The notes: generated by a model from the letters alone, not told the origin. A stretch of 62,199 nucleotides of DNA from Pseudomonas reactans (GCF_013385825.1 NZ_JACAPG010000004.1:1-62199), one strand, 5' to 3'; positions 24,098 through 34,087 are shown, counted from the first letter of the stretch. Numbers and translations: made by a program.

Positions 24098-25348
24098 ATG
24101 AGCCGCGAAACCATCAGCCAATCGATTTCCATTGTTCACCCCATCAGCCTCAGCCACGGTAAGAACGCTGAGGTCTGGGACACCTCGGGTAAACGCTACA
24201 TCGATTTTGTTGGCGGCATTGGTGTGCTCAACCTCGGGCATTGCCATCCCGGCGTGGTCGAGGCGATTCGTGACCAGGCGACCCAACTGACCCACTACGC
24301 GTTCAATGCCGCTCCTCACGCGCCCTACATCGAGCTGATGGATCGTCTTACCGCATTTATGCCGGTGGACTACCCCGTCAGCGGCATGCTCACCAACAGC
24401 GGCGCGGAAGCGGCGGAAAACGCACTGAAGATCGTGCGAGGCGCCACCGGTCGCACCGCAGTGATCGCGTTTGATGGCGCCTTCCACGGTCGTACCCTGG
24501 CCACACTCAACCTCAATGGCAAGGTTGCCCCCTACAAGCAAAAGGTCGGTGTACTACCCGGCCCGGTGTATCACCTGCCCTACCCCAGTACCGACAACGG
24601 CGTGACCTGCGCCGAGGCACTGAAGGCCATGGACCGCCTGTTCAGCGTGGAAATCGACGTCAACGACGTAGCCTGTTTCATCATTGAGCCGGTACAGGGC
24701 GAAGGGGGGTTCCTCGCGCTGGACATCGAGTTCGCCCAGGCGCTGCGACGCTTTTGCGACGCGAACAATATCCTGCTGATTGCCGATGAAATCCAATCAG
24801 GCTTTGGCCGTACCGGTGAGCGTTTTGCTTTCTCGCGCCTGGGGATCGAGCCTGACTTGATCCTGCTGGGCAAAAGTATCGCTGGCGGTGTGCCGCTGGG
24901 CGCCGTCGTTGGGCGCAAGGCGCTGATGGACAATCTGCCCAAGGGTGGCCTGGGCGGTACCTATTCCGGCAACCCCATCGCCTGTGCGGCAGCATTGGCC
25001 ACCCTCGACGCCATGACCGATGAACACCTGAAAAACTGGGGTTCACAGCAGCAAGAAGCCATCGTCAGTCGTTATGAGACCTGGCGTGCACAAGGCCTGA
25101 CACCCTACCTCGGCCGCCTGACCGGCGTCGGTGCCATGCGCGGCATTGAGCTGGCCAACGCCGACGGCACACCCGCGCCGAAACAGCTGGCCCAGTTGCT
25201 CAGCCTGGCGCGGGACGCCGGTTTGTTGCTGATGCCCAGCGGCAAGTCGCGGCATATCATCCGCCTGCTGGCACCGCTGACCATCGAGCCTGCGGTGCTG
25301 GAGGAAGGCCTGGATATTCTCGAGGCCTGCCTCAAACAGTTGGACTAG
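24098..25348 (+). CDS. gabT: 4-aminobutyrate aminotransferase-like enzyme
   Basis: A 416-residue PLP-dependent class III aminotransferase, most like GabT, which transfers the amino group of 4-aminobutyrate to 2-oxoglutarate and yields succinate semialdehyde. The PLP Lys is in LLGKSIAGGVPLG; other hallmarks are TNSGAEAAENALK, FHGRTLATL, IIEPVQGEGGF, IADEIQSGFGRTG and GTYSGNPIAC. No GabD follows. The ribosome-binding site is weak. The neighbouring LysR and amino-acid binding protein point to uptake and use of an amino acid; a related omega-amino acid substrate is possible. It converges with the multihaem cytochrome and overlaps its 3' end by 4 bp. Confidence 0.85.
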   Translation: MSRETISQSISIVHPISLSHGKNAEVWDTSGKRYIDFVGGIGVLNLGHCHPGVVEAIRDQATQLTHYAFNAAPHAPYIELMDRLTAFMPVDYPVSGMLTNSGAEAAENALKIVRGATGRTAVIAFDGAFHGRTLATLNLNGKVAPYKQKVGVLPGPVYHLPYPSTDNGVTCAEALKAMDRLFSVEIDVNDVACFIIEPVQGEGGFLALDIEFAQALRRFCDANNILLIADEIQSGFGRTGERFAFSRLGIEPDLILLGKSIAGGVPLGAVVGRKALMDNLPKGGLGGTYSGNPIACAAALATLDAMTDEHLKNWGSQQQEAIVSRYETWRAQGLTPYLGRLTGVGAMRGIELANADGTPAPKQLAQLLSLARDAGLLLMPSGKSRHIIRLLAPLTIEPAVLEEGLDILEACLKQLD

Positions 25349-27369
25349 TAACGCGCATCGACAGGTTTACCGCCGTTCGGCCAGTCCTTGACCTTGTCCG
25401 GGAAGTCCGGGCGCGGTTGGCCTGAGAAATACGCCGCCACGTCCACGGCTTCCTGGTCCGACAAACCGCCCTGCCCCAACGGGAATTTCTCGTGGAAGCC
25501 GATCGGCATGTTGCGTTTGACGAACGCCGCAGCCGTGTAGGTGCGCGCCATGCCGGCACCGATGTTGAACGATTGGTCGCCCCACAGCGGTGGGTAGATC
25601 AGCTCGCCATCCGCCCGCGCCAAGCCCTGGCCATTGTCGCCGTGGCACACCGCGCACTGCCTGGCGTAAACCTGCTTGCCATTGGCCAGGTCCGGCTTGA
25701 TCGCCGGGTCGACCTTGCCCACGCCGCGCCCGGCTACTTTGTCTTCGGGGCGGGTGTTGTTTTTCATCCAGTCGAAGTAGGCGACCATCGCTTGCATGTC
25801 TGCCGATTGTGGCGGCAGTGGTTTGCCATTCATCGAGCGGCGGAAGCAGCCATTGATGCGCTCTTCCAGGGTCACCACCTTGCCCGCGCGCGGCGCATAG
25901 CTGGGGAAAAACGCAGAGACGCCCACAAACGGCGAGCCGTCCGCCACCGTGCCGGCGTTGAGATGGCAACTGGTGCAATTGAGTGAATTGCCGACGTTGC
26001 TAGGCAGCAACTCCTTGGTTTGCAGGTGCAGGCGCATACCACGAACCACCTGGTCGGCGTTGGGCGCCGCAAGCAACTCGGCCAGGCGTGGGGTTTCGAA
26101 GGCCGACGAATCGGTGGTGGCCGGGTTGAGTTGGTCGCGCAGTTTCTTCACTTGGGCAGCGCTGATCGGCGTACCTTCGTTGCCCCAACGGGTGCGTACG
26201 AAGCTGAGGATCTCGGCGATTTCCTGATCCTTCAAACGGGCGAAACCCGGCATGGTGTAGACCCGTGGATGCGTCGCCGTTTGTGCGGTTTCCCAGCCGG
26301 TGAGGGTGATGTGCAGCAGCGACGTCGGGTTGCTGGACGCAATGCTCGGGTTGCCGGCCAACGGTGGGAACAGACCTTTCACGCCCGCACCATCGCTGCG
26401 ATGACAGTCGCTGCAGAACTGCATGTAACCCAGTCCACCGCGACTGGTGAACAAATCTGCAGGTGGCACGGCTGGGGCCTGGGCCACGGACGGCATGGGC
26501 AAGTCGTCTTTACCGGGCGGTAGGGATTTCAAGTAACTGGCGATAGCCGTCAGGTCGTAGTCGCTGAAGTGCTGGGTGCTGTGGTGAATCACATCGGCCA
26601 TGTTGCCGGCGACCGTGGCAAAACGGTTTTGTCCGGTCTTGAGCAGTTGCACGGTGTCTTCCACGGTCCACAGGTTGCGCAGGCTCAGGGCACGCCAATG
26701 CTCGACGGTTTCACCGGCCAAGTAGTGCTGGCCGCTGGAACCCTCGTCGCTCATGGCTTTTTCCTGGAACGCAATGCCCCGTGGCGTGTGGCATGAGCCG
26801 CAATGGCCCAGGCCCTGGACCAGGTAGGCGCCACGGTTGAGCAGCTCATTTCTTTGCGGATCCGGCATGAAGGGCTGTTTGTCGAGGAAGGCAAAGTTCC
26901 ACAGTGCCAGCCCCCAGCGCTGGTTGAACGGGAAGCCCATGTCCGCCGCAAGGTTGACCTGCTGCACCGGTTCGACGCCCTGCATCAGGTACGCGAACAA
27001 GGCACGCATGTCGGTTTCGCTCATCTTGGCGTAGGACGGGTACGGCATCGCCGGGTACAGGTTCATGCCCGTCGGCGTCACGCCTTCGCGCATGACGCGG
27101 TCGAACTCTTCGAAGGAGTAGGCGCCAATCCCTGTCTCTCGGTCCGGCGTGATATTGCTCGAATAGATCGTGCCCATCGGCGTGCTCAACTCCAGACCGC
27201 CGGCCATCACCTTGCCTTGCTTGGCGGTGTGGCAGGCGATGCAGTCGCCGAGTTGCGCGACGTATTTGCCCTGCTCAATCAGCGAAGCGTCGGGAACGTT
27301 GGCGTGCAGGGGAAGAGACAGGCAAAGCGTCGCCCCCAGCAAGGCCAGGCGGTAAAGGGAAAGCGCCAT
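25345..27369 (-). CDS. Five-haem cytochrome c: dehydrogenase-type and TsdA-like fusion
   Basis: A 674-residue periplasmic protein with a Sec signal (to about residue 24). Five CxxCH sites are seen at 43-47, 190-194, 319-323, 465-469 and 572-576. Residues 25-395 resemble the three-haem cytochrome subunit of membrane alcohol/gluconate dehydrogenases; residues 430-660 resemble thiosulfate dehydrogenase TsdA, including GNSLNCTSCH, ERINGCFRRSMNGK and FVKRNMPIG. The Cys508 in RINGCF matches the unusual Cys axial ligand of the TsdA active-site haem. No dehydrogenase large subunit lies nearby. Thiosulfate or tetrathionate chemistry is a reasonable guess from the second half; the first half could act as an electron relay. 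Confidence 0.88.
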   Translation of the reverse strand: MALSLYRLALLGATLCLSLPLHANVPDASLIEQGKYVAQLGDCIACHTAKQGKVMAGGLELSTPMGTIYSSNITPDRETGIGAYSFEEFDRVMREGVTPTGMNLYPAMPYPSYAKMSETDMRALFAYLMQGVEPVQQVNLAADMGFPFNQRWGLALWNFAFLDKQPFMPDPQRNELLNRGAYLVQGLGHCGSCHTPRGIAFQEKAMSDEGSSGQHYLAGETVEHWRALSLRNLWTVEDTVQLLKTGQNRFATVAGNMADVIHHSTQHFSDYDLTAIASYLKSLPPGKDDLPMPSVAQAPAVPPADLFTSRGGLGYMQFCSDCHRSDGAGVKGLFPPLAGNPSIASSNPTSLLHITLTGWETAQTATHPRVYTMPGFARLKDQEIAEILSFVRTRWGNEGTPISAAQVKKLRDQLNPATTDSSAFETPRLAELLAAPNADQVVRGMRLHLQTKELLPSNVGNSLNCTSCHLNAGTVADGSPFVGVSAFFPSYAPRAGKVVTLEERINGCFRRSMNGKPLPPQSADMQAMVAYFDWMKNNTRPEDKVAGRGVGKVDPAIKPDLANGKQVYARQCAVCHGDNGQGLARADGELIYPPLWGDQSFNIGAGMARTYTAAAFVKRNMPIGFHEKFPLGQGGLSDQEAVDVAAYFSGQPRPDFPDKVKDWPNGGKPVDARY

Positions 27370-27568
27370 CGCATTAGTCCTTTAATAACCTGGCGTGGGG
27401 CGGTCCCCTCGGCGCAGGTCAGTGGTCGTTTTTATGGGTTCATCAGGCCTCTGTGTTGTAACGGTTTTGTGGGCGGGGGGTGTTGATGTGGGTCAGGGGC
27501 AGATCGCTGGACAAAGGCGTCAGTACTCAACGACTATCCACCACCTCCCCTCTGCACGGACGCACACC

Positions 27569-28072
27569 ATGCTCGACATCCTCCAAGGCACGCCCGTCTG
27601 GGTCTACGCCATTTACCTGTGGATTTGCTACTACGGCATCAAGGCCTGCCTGGGCGGTCGCGAGAATCGTCGCTCGTTGGTGATCCTGCCGGTGGTGCTG
27701 GTGGTGTGGTCGTTGATGTCGCTGGCGCCTTCAATCTTGTCGAGCGGTGCGTGGATTGGCGGCGCGGTGCTGGGCAGCCTGGTGGGGATGGTGCTGTTCA
27801 ACACTGAAGGCGCGCGGTTGGATGCCAATGGCGAGACCCTGGTGCTGCCGGGCACCTGGAAAACCCTGCTGATCTCGCAACTGTTCTTTGCGGTGAAGTA
27901 CTACTTCGGTTACCAGCAAGCCGTGCATCCGCTGCTGCTGAGCACGCCGTCGATGCTGATGGCAGTCGGCGGCGTATCGGGGTTTACCGTAGGTCTGTTT
28001 TGCGGACGAGCCGTACGGCTGCAGCGGGCGCTGACGGCGTTGCGTCGGGATAAGGGCATTGTGCTGCCTTGA
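27569..28072 (+). CDS. Small inner-membrane protein (DUF6622-like)
   Basis: A 167-residue protein with about four to five hydrophobic segments, starting MLDILQGTPVWVYAIYLWI, which is like the DUF6622 family of uncharacterised membrane proteins. The start at 27569 is chosen because the membrane helix begins at once; only a weak ACGGA precedes it. A 199-bp gap separates it from the divergent cytochrome gene. Function unknown. Confidence 0.75.
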   Translation: MLDILQGTPVWVYAIYLWICYYGIKACLGGRENRRSLVILPVVLVVWSLMSLAPSILSSGAWIGGAVLGSLVGMVLFNTEGARLDANGETLVLPGTWKTLLISQLFFAVKYYFGYQQAVHPLLLSTPSMLMAVGGVSGFTVGLFCGRAVRLQRALTALRRDKGIVLP

Positions 28073-28142
28073 CCTGACCACCCTCCCCCCTGAAAATGCC
28101 CGACGCTTTTTTGTCCTCGTTTACTGAAGTAGTGAAATTTCA

Positions 28143-28862
28143 ATGTCCGATTCTTACACCGAAAAATCCGCCCCCGAAGAATCCGTAGTCGCCTTGCCTT
28201 CCAAAGCCGACTACGAAAACGCCATCAATCTTTCACAGCATCTGCCTGCGGCCAAGATCATCAGTGAGATGGTGCTGGACGCTTTCCACACGTCCAAGGA
28301 AAGCGACCAGATCCGCGAACTGCGCGTGGCCATCCGTCAGGCCCACGATGCTTTCGACGACGACAAGGCCTACGACCTGATGGGCCAGCTCAAGCAACTC
28401 AAGGACGCCGAAGCCGCCGATAACGCTGCCCTGGAAGACCTGAGCAGCAAGTTTTCGATCAGCCGCATCCTGTCCAGCTTCAAGGACGATCCTGAATTCC
28501 AGGAGTTGGTCTACGGCCTGGCGTTGAAAGTGCTGAACCAGAGCCACCAGGCCATCAGCAACCCGAGCGCCGGCAAGAGCAAGGCCTCACGGCCCAAGAA
28601 AGAAGCCGAAGTGTTTGTGATCAGCAAGGATGGCATCAGCGTCACCCTGCCGTTGCGCACGCCGCGGTCCAAGCTGAACGTCGACCGTGAGGCGTTCGAG
28701 TTCCTGGGTTTCAGCTTTGTGGGTGAAGGGGATGAGGCGGAGTTGGACGTTGAGAGTTTTGTCGATAACGCCGGCGCCGAGCAGCCGTTGAGCCGCAAGA
28801 GCGTGATTACTGCGTTGCAGCAGCAGACTGCGTTTGATGGGTACAGCATCGCGCAGCAATAA
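28143..28862 (+). CDS. Hypothetical protein
   Basis: A 239-residue soluble, acidic protein with no signal peptide. Residues about 20-150 are strongly helical with heptad-like spacing (IRELRVAIRQAHDAFDDDKA, LMGQLKQLKDAEAADNAALE); a basic linker (KSKASRPKKEAE) leads to a C-terminal part with VFVISKDGISVTLPLRTP. I do not recognise the family. The REP doublet starts 10 bp after the stop, so it is monocistronic. Confidence 0.75.
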   Translation: MSDSYTEKSAPEESVVALPSKADYENAINLSQHLPAAKIISEMVLDAFHTSKESDQIRELRVAIRQAHDAFDDDKAYDLMGQLKQLKDAEAADNAALEDLSSKFSISRILSSFKDDPEFQELVYGLALKVLNQSHQAISNPSAGKSKASRPKKEAEVFVISKDGISVTLPLRTPRSKLNVDREAFEFLGFSFVGEGDEAELDVESFVDNAGAEQPLSRKSVITALQQQTAFDGYSIAQQ

Positions 28863-28871
28863 CCCCACATT

Positions 28872-28958
28872 GTAGGAGCCGGCTTGCCGGCGAGGGCATC
28901 ACCTCGGTAGCCATGACACACCGAAGTGCGTGCATCGCCGGCAAGCCGGCTCCTACAA
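28872..28958. repeat. REP doublet (REPIN), GTAGGAGCCGGC type
   Basis: Two inverted copies of GTAGGAGCCGGCTTGCCGGC flank a spacer of about 45 bp, the arrangement of Pseudomonas REP doublets that fold as one long hairpin. A second copy of this type lies at 39402-39490. The right copy contains the TAG stop codon of the convergent aminotransferase gene. Confidence 0.92.
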
Positions 28959-30050
28959 TTGTTTCGTGGTGTCAAATTGCGCAAACACCTCACGAAATCG
29001 TGCCATCTCCCGCTTGTTCCCCACCGTCACCCGAACCCACTGCGGCCAGCTTTTAAACACACGGCCGATCAGCACGCCTTGGGCTGCCAGTTTATCGATC
29101 ACCTGCTCGGCCGGTTGCTTCACGTCGATCATGAAACAATTGGCCTGGGAGGCCGTGCAGGTGAAACCACGCCCCTGCAGCCAGGCCACAGTCTCATTGC
29201 GCAGTTGGTTATTGAGCGCCTTGCGTTGCGGCAACAGCTTCACGTCCTCCAAGCTGGCCAGGCCGCCGAGCAAGGTGGTGCCGGCCGGCACGTTGTCGCC
29301 GCCAAAGACGGCCAGGCGTTCCAGCAACGCCGGATGGCCGACCGCCAAGCCCAGGCGGGCACCGGCCATGCCATAGATTTTCGAGAAAGTGCGCAGCACC
29401 AGCAGGTCGTCGTGGTCCTTAACCCAACTGACCACGCTGGGTACGTCGGCGAAGTCGATGTAAGCCTCGTCCACCACCAGCACACTGCCTTTGGGTTTGT
29501 TCGTCAACGCTTCGCGGATGGCGTCGACGGGCGTAACGGTGCCAGTGGGGTTATTGGGGTTGCACAGGTAGAGCATGCCGGCCTGTGGGTCGGCGGCGAG
29601 CATGGCCGGGATGTCGTGGGCGTGGTCGGCGTTCAGGCTGACTTCCTTCACCGCAGCTTTGTTCGCCTGCGCCGCCTGGCGCGGCACTTCGTAGGATGGC
29701 GTAGCCATCACCAGACCGCGGGGCTCGGAGGTGAACGCCAGCACTGCATAGCGCAAGGCCGCCATCGAACCGGCAAAGACCGCCACCTGTTCTTCGGCAA
29801 TCCCCTGCTGTTGGGCAAACAGTCCCGCCAACGCATACATACGGTCGTAAGGGTAACGTCCAGAGCTGGCGATACCCTGCTGCATCGCCTCACGCGCAGC
29901 GCGTGAGGCGCCGTAGGGGCTTTCGTTGTAATTGAGCCGCACCTTGTCAGCCTTTGCCGGCGGCGGCGCCGCAACCGCCCAGTCCAGGCGTCCCAATAAA
30001 GGCAGGGCTGCGCCCAGGGCGAGAAGGGACCGACGACTTACGCTGACCAT
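28953..30050 (-). CDS. ptaA: Tat-exported HisC-like aminotransferase, PtaA candidate
   Basis: A 365-residue fold-type I PLP aminotransferase of the histidinol-phosphate group with a twin-arginine signal peptide (SRRSLLALGAA, then hydrophobic core to WAVAAPPP). PLP residues: CNPNNPTGT, VVDEAYIDF, Lys224 in RTFSKIYGMAGARLG, and a C-terminal WVRVTVG. A folded, cofactor-loaded enzyme in the periplasm is unusual; the known precedent in fluorescent pseudomonads is PtaA, the periplasmic transaminase that turns the glutamate side chain of pyoverdine into alpha-ketoglutarate. That identity is proposed from signal plus family and was not verified by alignment. ATG at 30050 has AAGGAG. The stop codon is supplied by the REP repeat. 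Confidence 0.75.
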   Translation of the reverse strand: MVSVSRRSLLALGAALPLLGRLDWAVAAPPPAKADKVRLNYNESPYGASRAAREAMQQGIASSGRYPYDRMYALAGLFAQQQGIAEEQVAVFAGSMAALRYAVLAFTSEPRGLVMATPSYEVPRQAAQANKAAVKEVSLNADHAHDIPAMLAADPQAGMLYLCNPNNPTGTVTPVDAIREALTNKPKGSVLVVDEAYIDFADVPSVVSWVKDHDDLLVLRTFSKIYGMAGARLGLAVGHPALLERLAVFGGDNVPAGTTLLGGLASLEDVKLLPQRKALNNQLRNETVAWLQGRGFTCTASQANCFMIDVKQPAEQVIDKLAAQGVLIGRVFKSWPQWVRVTVGNKREMARFREVFAQFDTTKQL

Positions 30051-30143
30051 GGGGCAACTCCTTGTTGGCGGGTGATGGATTCGCACAGCACGTACAGAGG
30101 GGTATGACGAGATAAACATCCGCAGATTTAAACCGACGCCCAA

Positions 30144-30181
30144 GAAAAAGCCCCGCGCTTCTCTCGAAGGCGGGGCTTTTT
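30144..30181 (-). terminator. Terminator of the cyo operon
   Basis: AAAAAGCCCCGC and GCGGGGCTTTTT form a 12-bp stem with a 14-nt loop; on the minus strand a T-run follows. It lies 15 bp after the cyoE stop and before the downstream aminotransferase gene. Confidence 0.92.
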
Positions 30182-30195
30182 CACTGCGGGACCAC

Positions 30196-31083
30196 TCAGT
30201 GAGCGTAGGTCAGCAACAGCTCTTTCGGCACTTGGAAATCCAGGGACATCATCACGCTGAGCGCGGTGATGGTGAAGATCGAGAACACGAACAGCTTGCG
30301 TGCCCAGACGGTGTCATCCACCGCCTTGTAGCCGGTCCAGGCCATGTACAACCAGTACATGCCCATGGCGGCGGCGACGGCAAGGTAGCTCATGCCGGCG
30401 TAGCCACTGAAGGTCAACATCAAGGTCGCCACGAGGAAGGCCAGGATGTACAGCAGGATATGTTTCTTGGCCACTTGGATGCCACGCTTGACCGGCAGAA
30501 CCGGAATCGAAGCAGCCAGGTAGTCATTGAAGCGGAAAATCGCGATGGCGTAGGAATGCGGCATCTGCCACAGGCTGAACATCACCAGTAGCGTCAGCGC
30601 GGCCATGTCGAAGCTATTGGTTACAGCCACATAACCAATCACCGGCGGCATCGCCCCCGACAGACTACCCACCAGCGTGCCGTGAACCGACTTGCGCTTG
30701 AGGTATAGGCTGTAGAGGCCGACGTAGATGACAAAGCCGATCACGGCAAACAGCGCCGCCAGCGGGTTGGCCACCTTGTACAACAACGCCACACCGGCAA
30801 CACCCAGGACGGTCGCGTAGATCAGTGCCAGTTTCAGGGAGATAAGGCCCTGGACCAGCACGCGATTCTTGGTGCGTTCCATCTTGATATCGATGTCACG
30901 GTCGATGCAGTTGTTGAACACACAACCGGAAGCTACCACCAGGGATGTGCCGATCATTGCAGCCAGGAAGATGGCCAGATCGACATGTCCCTTGGAGGCC
31001 AGGAAGAAACCGCCCGCCACAGAAAGCACGTTACCGAAAATGATCCCCGGTTTGGTGATTTGGATAAAGTGCTTAAGCGACAT
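30196..31083 (-). CDS. cyoE: Protohaem IX farnesyltransferase (haem O synthase)
   Basis: A 295-residue inner-membrane UbiA-family prenyltransferase that converts protohaem to haem O, the cofactor of the cytochrome bo3 oxidase. The first Asp-rich motif is [18 protein letters not shown]; about nine hydrophobic segments. It is last in cyoABCDE, 11 bp after cyoD. Confidence 0.96.
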   Translation of the reverse strand: MSLKHFIQITKPGIIFGNVLSVAGGFFLASKGHVDLAIFLAAMIGTSLVVASGCVFNNCIDRDIDIKMERTKNRVLVQGLISLKLALIYATVLGVAGVALLYKVANPLAALFAVIGFVIYVGLYSLYLKRKSVHGTLVGSLSGAMPPVIGYVAVTNSFDMAALTLLVMFSLWQMPHSYAIAIFRFNDYLAASIPVLPVKRGIQVAKKHILLYILAFLVATLMLTFSGYAGMSYLAVAAAMGMYWLYMAWTGYKAVDDTVWARKLFVFSIFTITALSVMMSLDFQVPKELLLTYAH

Positions 31084-31094
31084 CGGGTCTTACC

Positions 31095-31436
31095 TCACTT
31101 CGCCATCATGAACGTATGGATGCTGAACATGATCCATATCGACAGGCCAACCAGCAGTACGATTACGATCCCTGCGAACACGAACGCAACCACGTTGTCG
31201 CGCTGTTCTTTGGAACGGTCCAGGTGCAGGAAGTACACCAGGTGCACCAGTACCTGAATCACCGCGAATGCCAGCACGATCATCAACGTGATCGACTTCG
31301 GCAGGGTCGGGTACATCACCAGACCGAACGGGATGAGCGTCAGGATTACCGACAGGATGAAGCCGATGGCGTACGACTTAACGCTGCCGTGGCTCGCATC
31401 ATGGCTGTCATGGTCATGGGAGTGTGCATTAGCCAT
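31095..31436 (-). CDS. cyoD: Cytochrome bo3 ubiquinol oxidase subunit IV
   Basis: A 113-residue small subunit with three membrane helices and a His/Asp-rich N-terminus (HSHDHDSHDASHG). It aids assembly of the Cu(B) site in the oxidase. Its ATG overlaps the cyoC stop by one base. Confidence 0.96.
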   Translation of the reverse strand: MANAHSHDHDSHDASHGSVKSYAIGFILSVILTLIPFGLVMYPTLPKSITLMIVLAFAVIQVLVHLVYFLHLDRSKEQRDNVVAFVFAGIVIVLLVGLSIWIMFSIHTFMMAK

Positions 31437-32062
31437 TACAGAGTCCCCATCAGGTAAACAACGGTGAAGACGCAGATCCAGACCACGTCCAGGAAGTGCC
31501 AGAACAGGCTCAGGCAGGTCAGGCGAGTCTTGTTGGTGTTGGTCAGGCCGTGCTTATTGACCTGATACATCATCACCGCCATCCACAGCAGGCCGGCAGA
31601 CACGTGCAGACCGTGGGTACCTACCAGCGTGAAGAACGCGGACAGGAAGCCGGAACGGTGCGGGCCGTAGCCTTCGGAGATCAGCAGGTGGAACTCGTTG
31701 ATCTCCATGCCGATGAAGCCCAGGCCGAACAGGAAGGTCAGTCCCAACCAGCTCAGTACGCCTTTCTTGTTGCCCTTGTAGAAGGCCAACATGGCAAAGC
31801 CGTAGGTGATCGAACTGAACAACAGCAAGGCGGTTTCGCCGAGCACGTAAGGCAGTTCGAAGATGTCGTGGCCCGACGGGCCACCCGCTACGTTGTTTAC
31901 CAGTACCGCGTACACCGCGAAGATCGACGCAAACAAGATGCAGTCGGTCATCAGGTAGAGCCAGAAACCGAAAACGGTCATCGGCCCCGAGTCGTGGTGA
32001 TGGTCATCGTGCCCATGGTCATCGACATGGGCGTGTCCAGCATTGGTCACTAAGTTCGACAT
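31436..32062 (-). CDS. cyoC: Cytochrome bo3 ubiquinol oxidase subunit III
   Basis: A 208-residue membrane subunit with five helices, typical segments [20 protein letters not shown] and [13 protein letters not shown]. The N-terminus is His-rich ([13 protein letters not shown]). It starts 3 bp after cyoB. Confidence 0.97.
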   Translation of the reverse strand: MSNLVTNAGHAHVDDHGHDDHHHDSGPMTVFGFWLYLMTDCILFASIFAVYAVLVNNVAGGPSGHDIFELPYVLGETALLLFSSITYGFAMLAFYKGNKKGVLSWLGLTFLFGLGFIGMEINEFHLLISEGYGPHRSGFLSAFFTLVGTHGLHVSAGLLWMAVMMYQVNKHGLTNTNKTRLTCLSLFWHFLDVVWICVFTVVYLMGTL

Positions 32063-32065
32063 GGT

Positions 32066-34084
32066 TTAAGCCTGTTCCAACGAGGTTTCTACACGGTTGG
32101 CCGGGATTTTCTTCTCGGCGACCAGGCGAGCGTGTTGCTCGGCTTCGATGCGTTCGATCGTCTCGACCGGCACCATGTAGCCTTGATCATCACGTGCAGC
32201 GTGGACAATGAAGTAGCCGATGGTGCCCACCAGGCTCGCGATTGCCAGCCACCAGATGTGCCAGATCATCGCGAAGCCGAACACGGTCAACAGCGCGCCC
32301 ATCACCACGCCAGTGGCGGTGTTGTTTGGCATGTGGATCGGTTCGTAGTGCTTAGGACGCTGGTACGCAGTACCGTCTTCCTTGGCTTCGGTGAACGCAT
32401 CAATGGTGTTCGCAGTCGGGATCACGGCGAAGTTGTAGAACGGCGGTGGCGACGAAGTCGACCATTCCAGGGTGTGGCCATTCCATGGGTCACCGGAGTC
32501 GCAAGCGTTCTGCTTACGGTCACGGACACTCACGTACAGCTGGATCAGCTGGCAAGCGATACCCACGGCGATCATCACCGCACCGAACATGGCGACGTAC
32601 AGGTACGGCACCCACTCAGGGTTGGTAGTGGCGTTCAGACGACGGGTCATGCCCATGAAGCCCAGTGCATAGAGCGGCATGAACGCGACGAAGAAGCCCG
32701 AGATCCAGAACCAGAATGCAGCCTTGCCCCAGCCTTCGTGCAGCTTGAAGCCGAACGCTTTCGGGAAGTAGAAGCTGAAACCAGCGATGTAACCGAATAC
32801 CGCGCCGCCGATGATCACGTTGTGGAAGTGAGCGATCACGAACAGGCTGTTGTGCAGCACGAAGTCAGCACCCGGGATGGCCAGCAGTACGCCGGTCATG
32901 CCGCCGATGGCGAAGGTCACCATGAAGCCCAGGGTCCACAGGACCTGGCTGGTCATGCGCAGACGACCGTGGTAGATGGTGAACAGCCAGTTGAATAGCT
33001 TCACCCCCGTCGGGATGGAAATCAGCATCGTCGCCAGGCCGAAGAAGGCGTTGACGCTGGCCCCCGAACCCATGGTGAAGAAGTGGTGCAGCCACACCAT
33101 GAAGCCCAGTACGGAGATTGCGCCCGATGCATAAACCATCGAGTGGTGACCGAACAGGCGCTTGCCGGTAAAGGTCGAGATCACTTCGGAGAAGATACCG
33201 AACGCTGGCAGGATCAGGATGTACACCTCAGGGTGACCCCATGCCCAGAACAGGTTCACGTACATCATTGGATTGCCACCAAGTTCGTTGGTGAAAATGT
33301 GGAAATCCAGGTAACGGTCAAGCGACAGCAGCGCCATGGTAGCGGCCAGAATCGGGAACGAAGCCACGATCAGGACGTTGGCCCAGGTGCAAGTCCAAGT
33401 GAAGATCGGCATGTCCATCAGTTTCATGCCAGGGGCGCGCATTTTCAGGACGGTGGCCAGGAAGTTGACCCCCGTCAATGTCGTCCCGAGTCCTGATAAC
33501 TGTAGGGCCCAGATGTAGTAGTCCACACCCACGCCAGGGCTGTATTGCAGGCCCGACAATGGCGGATACGCAACCCAACCGGTCTTGGCGAATTCGCCGA
33601 CGCCCAGGGACACGTTGATCAGCACCACGCCGGAAACCAGCAGCCAGAAGCTCAGGGAGTTCAGGAACGGGTAGGCAACGTCACGCGCGCCAATCTGCAG
33701 CGGCAAGGCAAGGTTCATCAGGCCGGTGAAGAATGGCATCGCCATGAAGATGATCATGATCACACCGTGGGCGGTGAAGATCTGGTCATAGTGTTCAGGT
33801 GGCAGGTAGCCAGGCGAACCCTCGGTGGCCATGGCCAACTGGGTACGCATCATGATGGCGTCGGCAAAACCACGCAGCAGCATGACCATGGCAACGATGA
33901 CGTACATGACGCCGATTTTCTTGTGGTCGACCGAAGTCAGCCACTCGGTCCACAGGTAGGTCCACTTCTTGAAGTACGTGATACCTGCAAACAGTGCCAG
34001 ACCACCCAGCGCGATCATGGCGATAGTCACCATTACGATCGGCTCGTGGAACGGGACCGCATCCCAACTTAATTTACCAAACAT
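32066..34084 (-). CDS. cyoB: Cytochrome bo3 ubiquinol oxidase subunit I
   Basis: A 672-residue catalytic subunit with about 15 membrane helices, holding low-spin haem b, haem o3 and Cu(B), and pumping protons while reducing O2 with ubiquinol. Visible signatures: [15 protein letters not shown] (low-spin haem ligand), [17 protein letters not shown] (Cu(B) His and Tyr), [10 protein letters not shown] (Cu(B) His pair) and HFHNVIIGG (haem ligands). Full length for the family. Starts 3 bp after cyoA. Confidence 0.98.
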   Translation of the reverse strand: MFGKLSWDAVPFHEPIVMVTIAMIALGGLALFAGITYFKKWTYLWTEWLTSVDHKKIGVMYVIVAMVMLLRGFADAIMMRTQLAMATEGSPGYLPPEHYDQIFTAHGVIMIIFMAMPFFTGLMNLALPLQIGARDVAYPFLNSLSFWLLVSGVVLINVSLGVGEFAKTGWVAYPPLSGLQYSPGVGVDYYIWALQLSGLGTTLTGVNFLATVLKMRAPGMKLMDMPIFTWTCTWANVLIVASFPILAATMALLSLDRYLDFHIFTNELGGNPMMYVNLFWAWGHPEVYILILPAFGIFSEVISTFTGKRLFGHHSMVYASGAISVLGFMVWLHHFFTMGSGASVNAFFGLATMLISIPTGVKLFNWLFTIYHGRLRMTSQVLWTLGFMVTFAIGGMTGVLLAIPGADFVLHNSLFVIAHFHNVIIGGAVFGYIAGFSFYFPKAFGFKLHEGWGKAAFWFWISGFFVAFMPLYALGFMGMTRRLNATTNPEWVPYLYVAMFGAVMIAVGIACQLIQLYVSVRDRKQNACDSGDPWNGHTLEWSTSSPPPFYNFAVIPTANTIDAFTEAKEDGTAYQRPKHYEPIHMPNNTATGVVMGALLTVFGFAMIWHIWWLAIASLVGTIGYFIVHAARDDQGYMVPVETIERIEAEQHARLVAEKKIPANRVETSLEQA

Positions 34085-34087
34085 CGT

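Noticed and set aside
32132..32998. Long plus-strand open frame (288 codons) across cyoB
   Set aside because: It is antisense to the well-conserved oxidase subunit I, is rich in His/Gln/Arg typical of shadow frames in GC-rich DNA, and has no ribosome-binding site.
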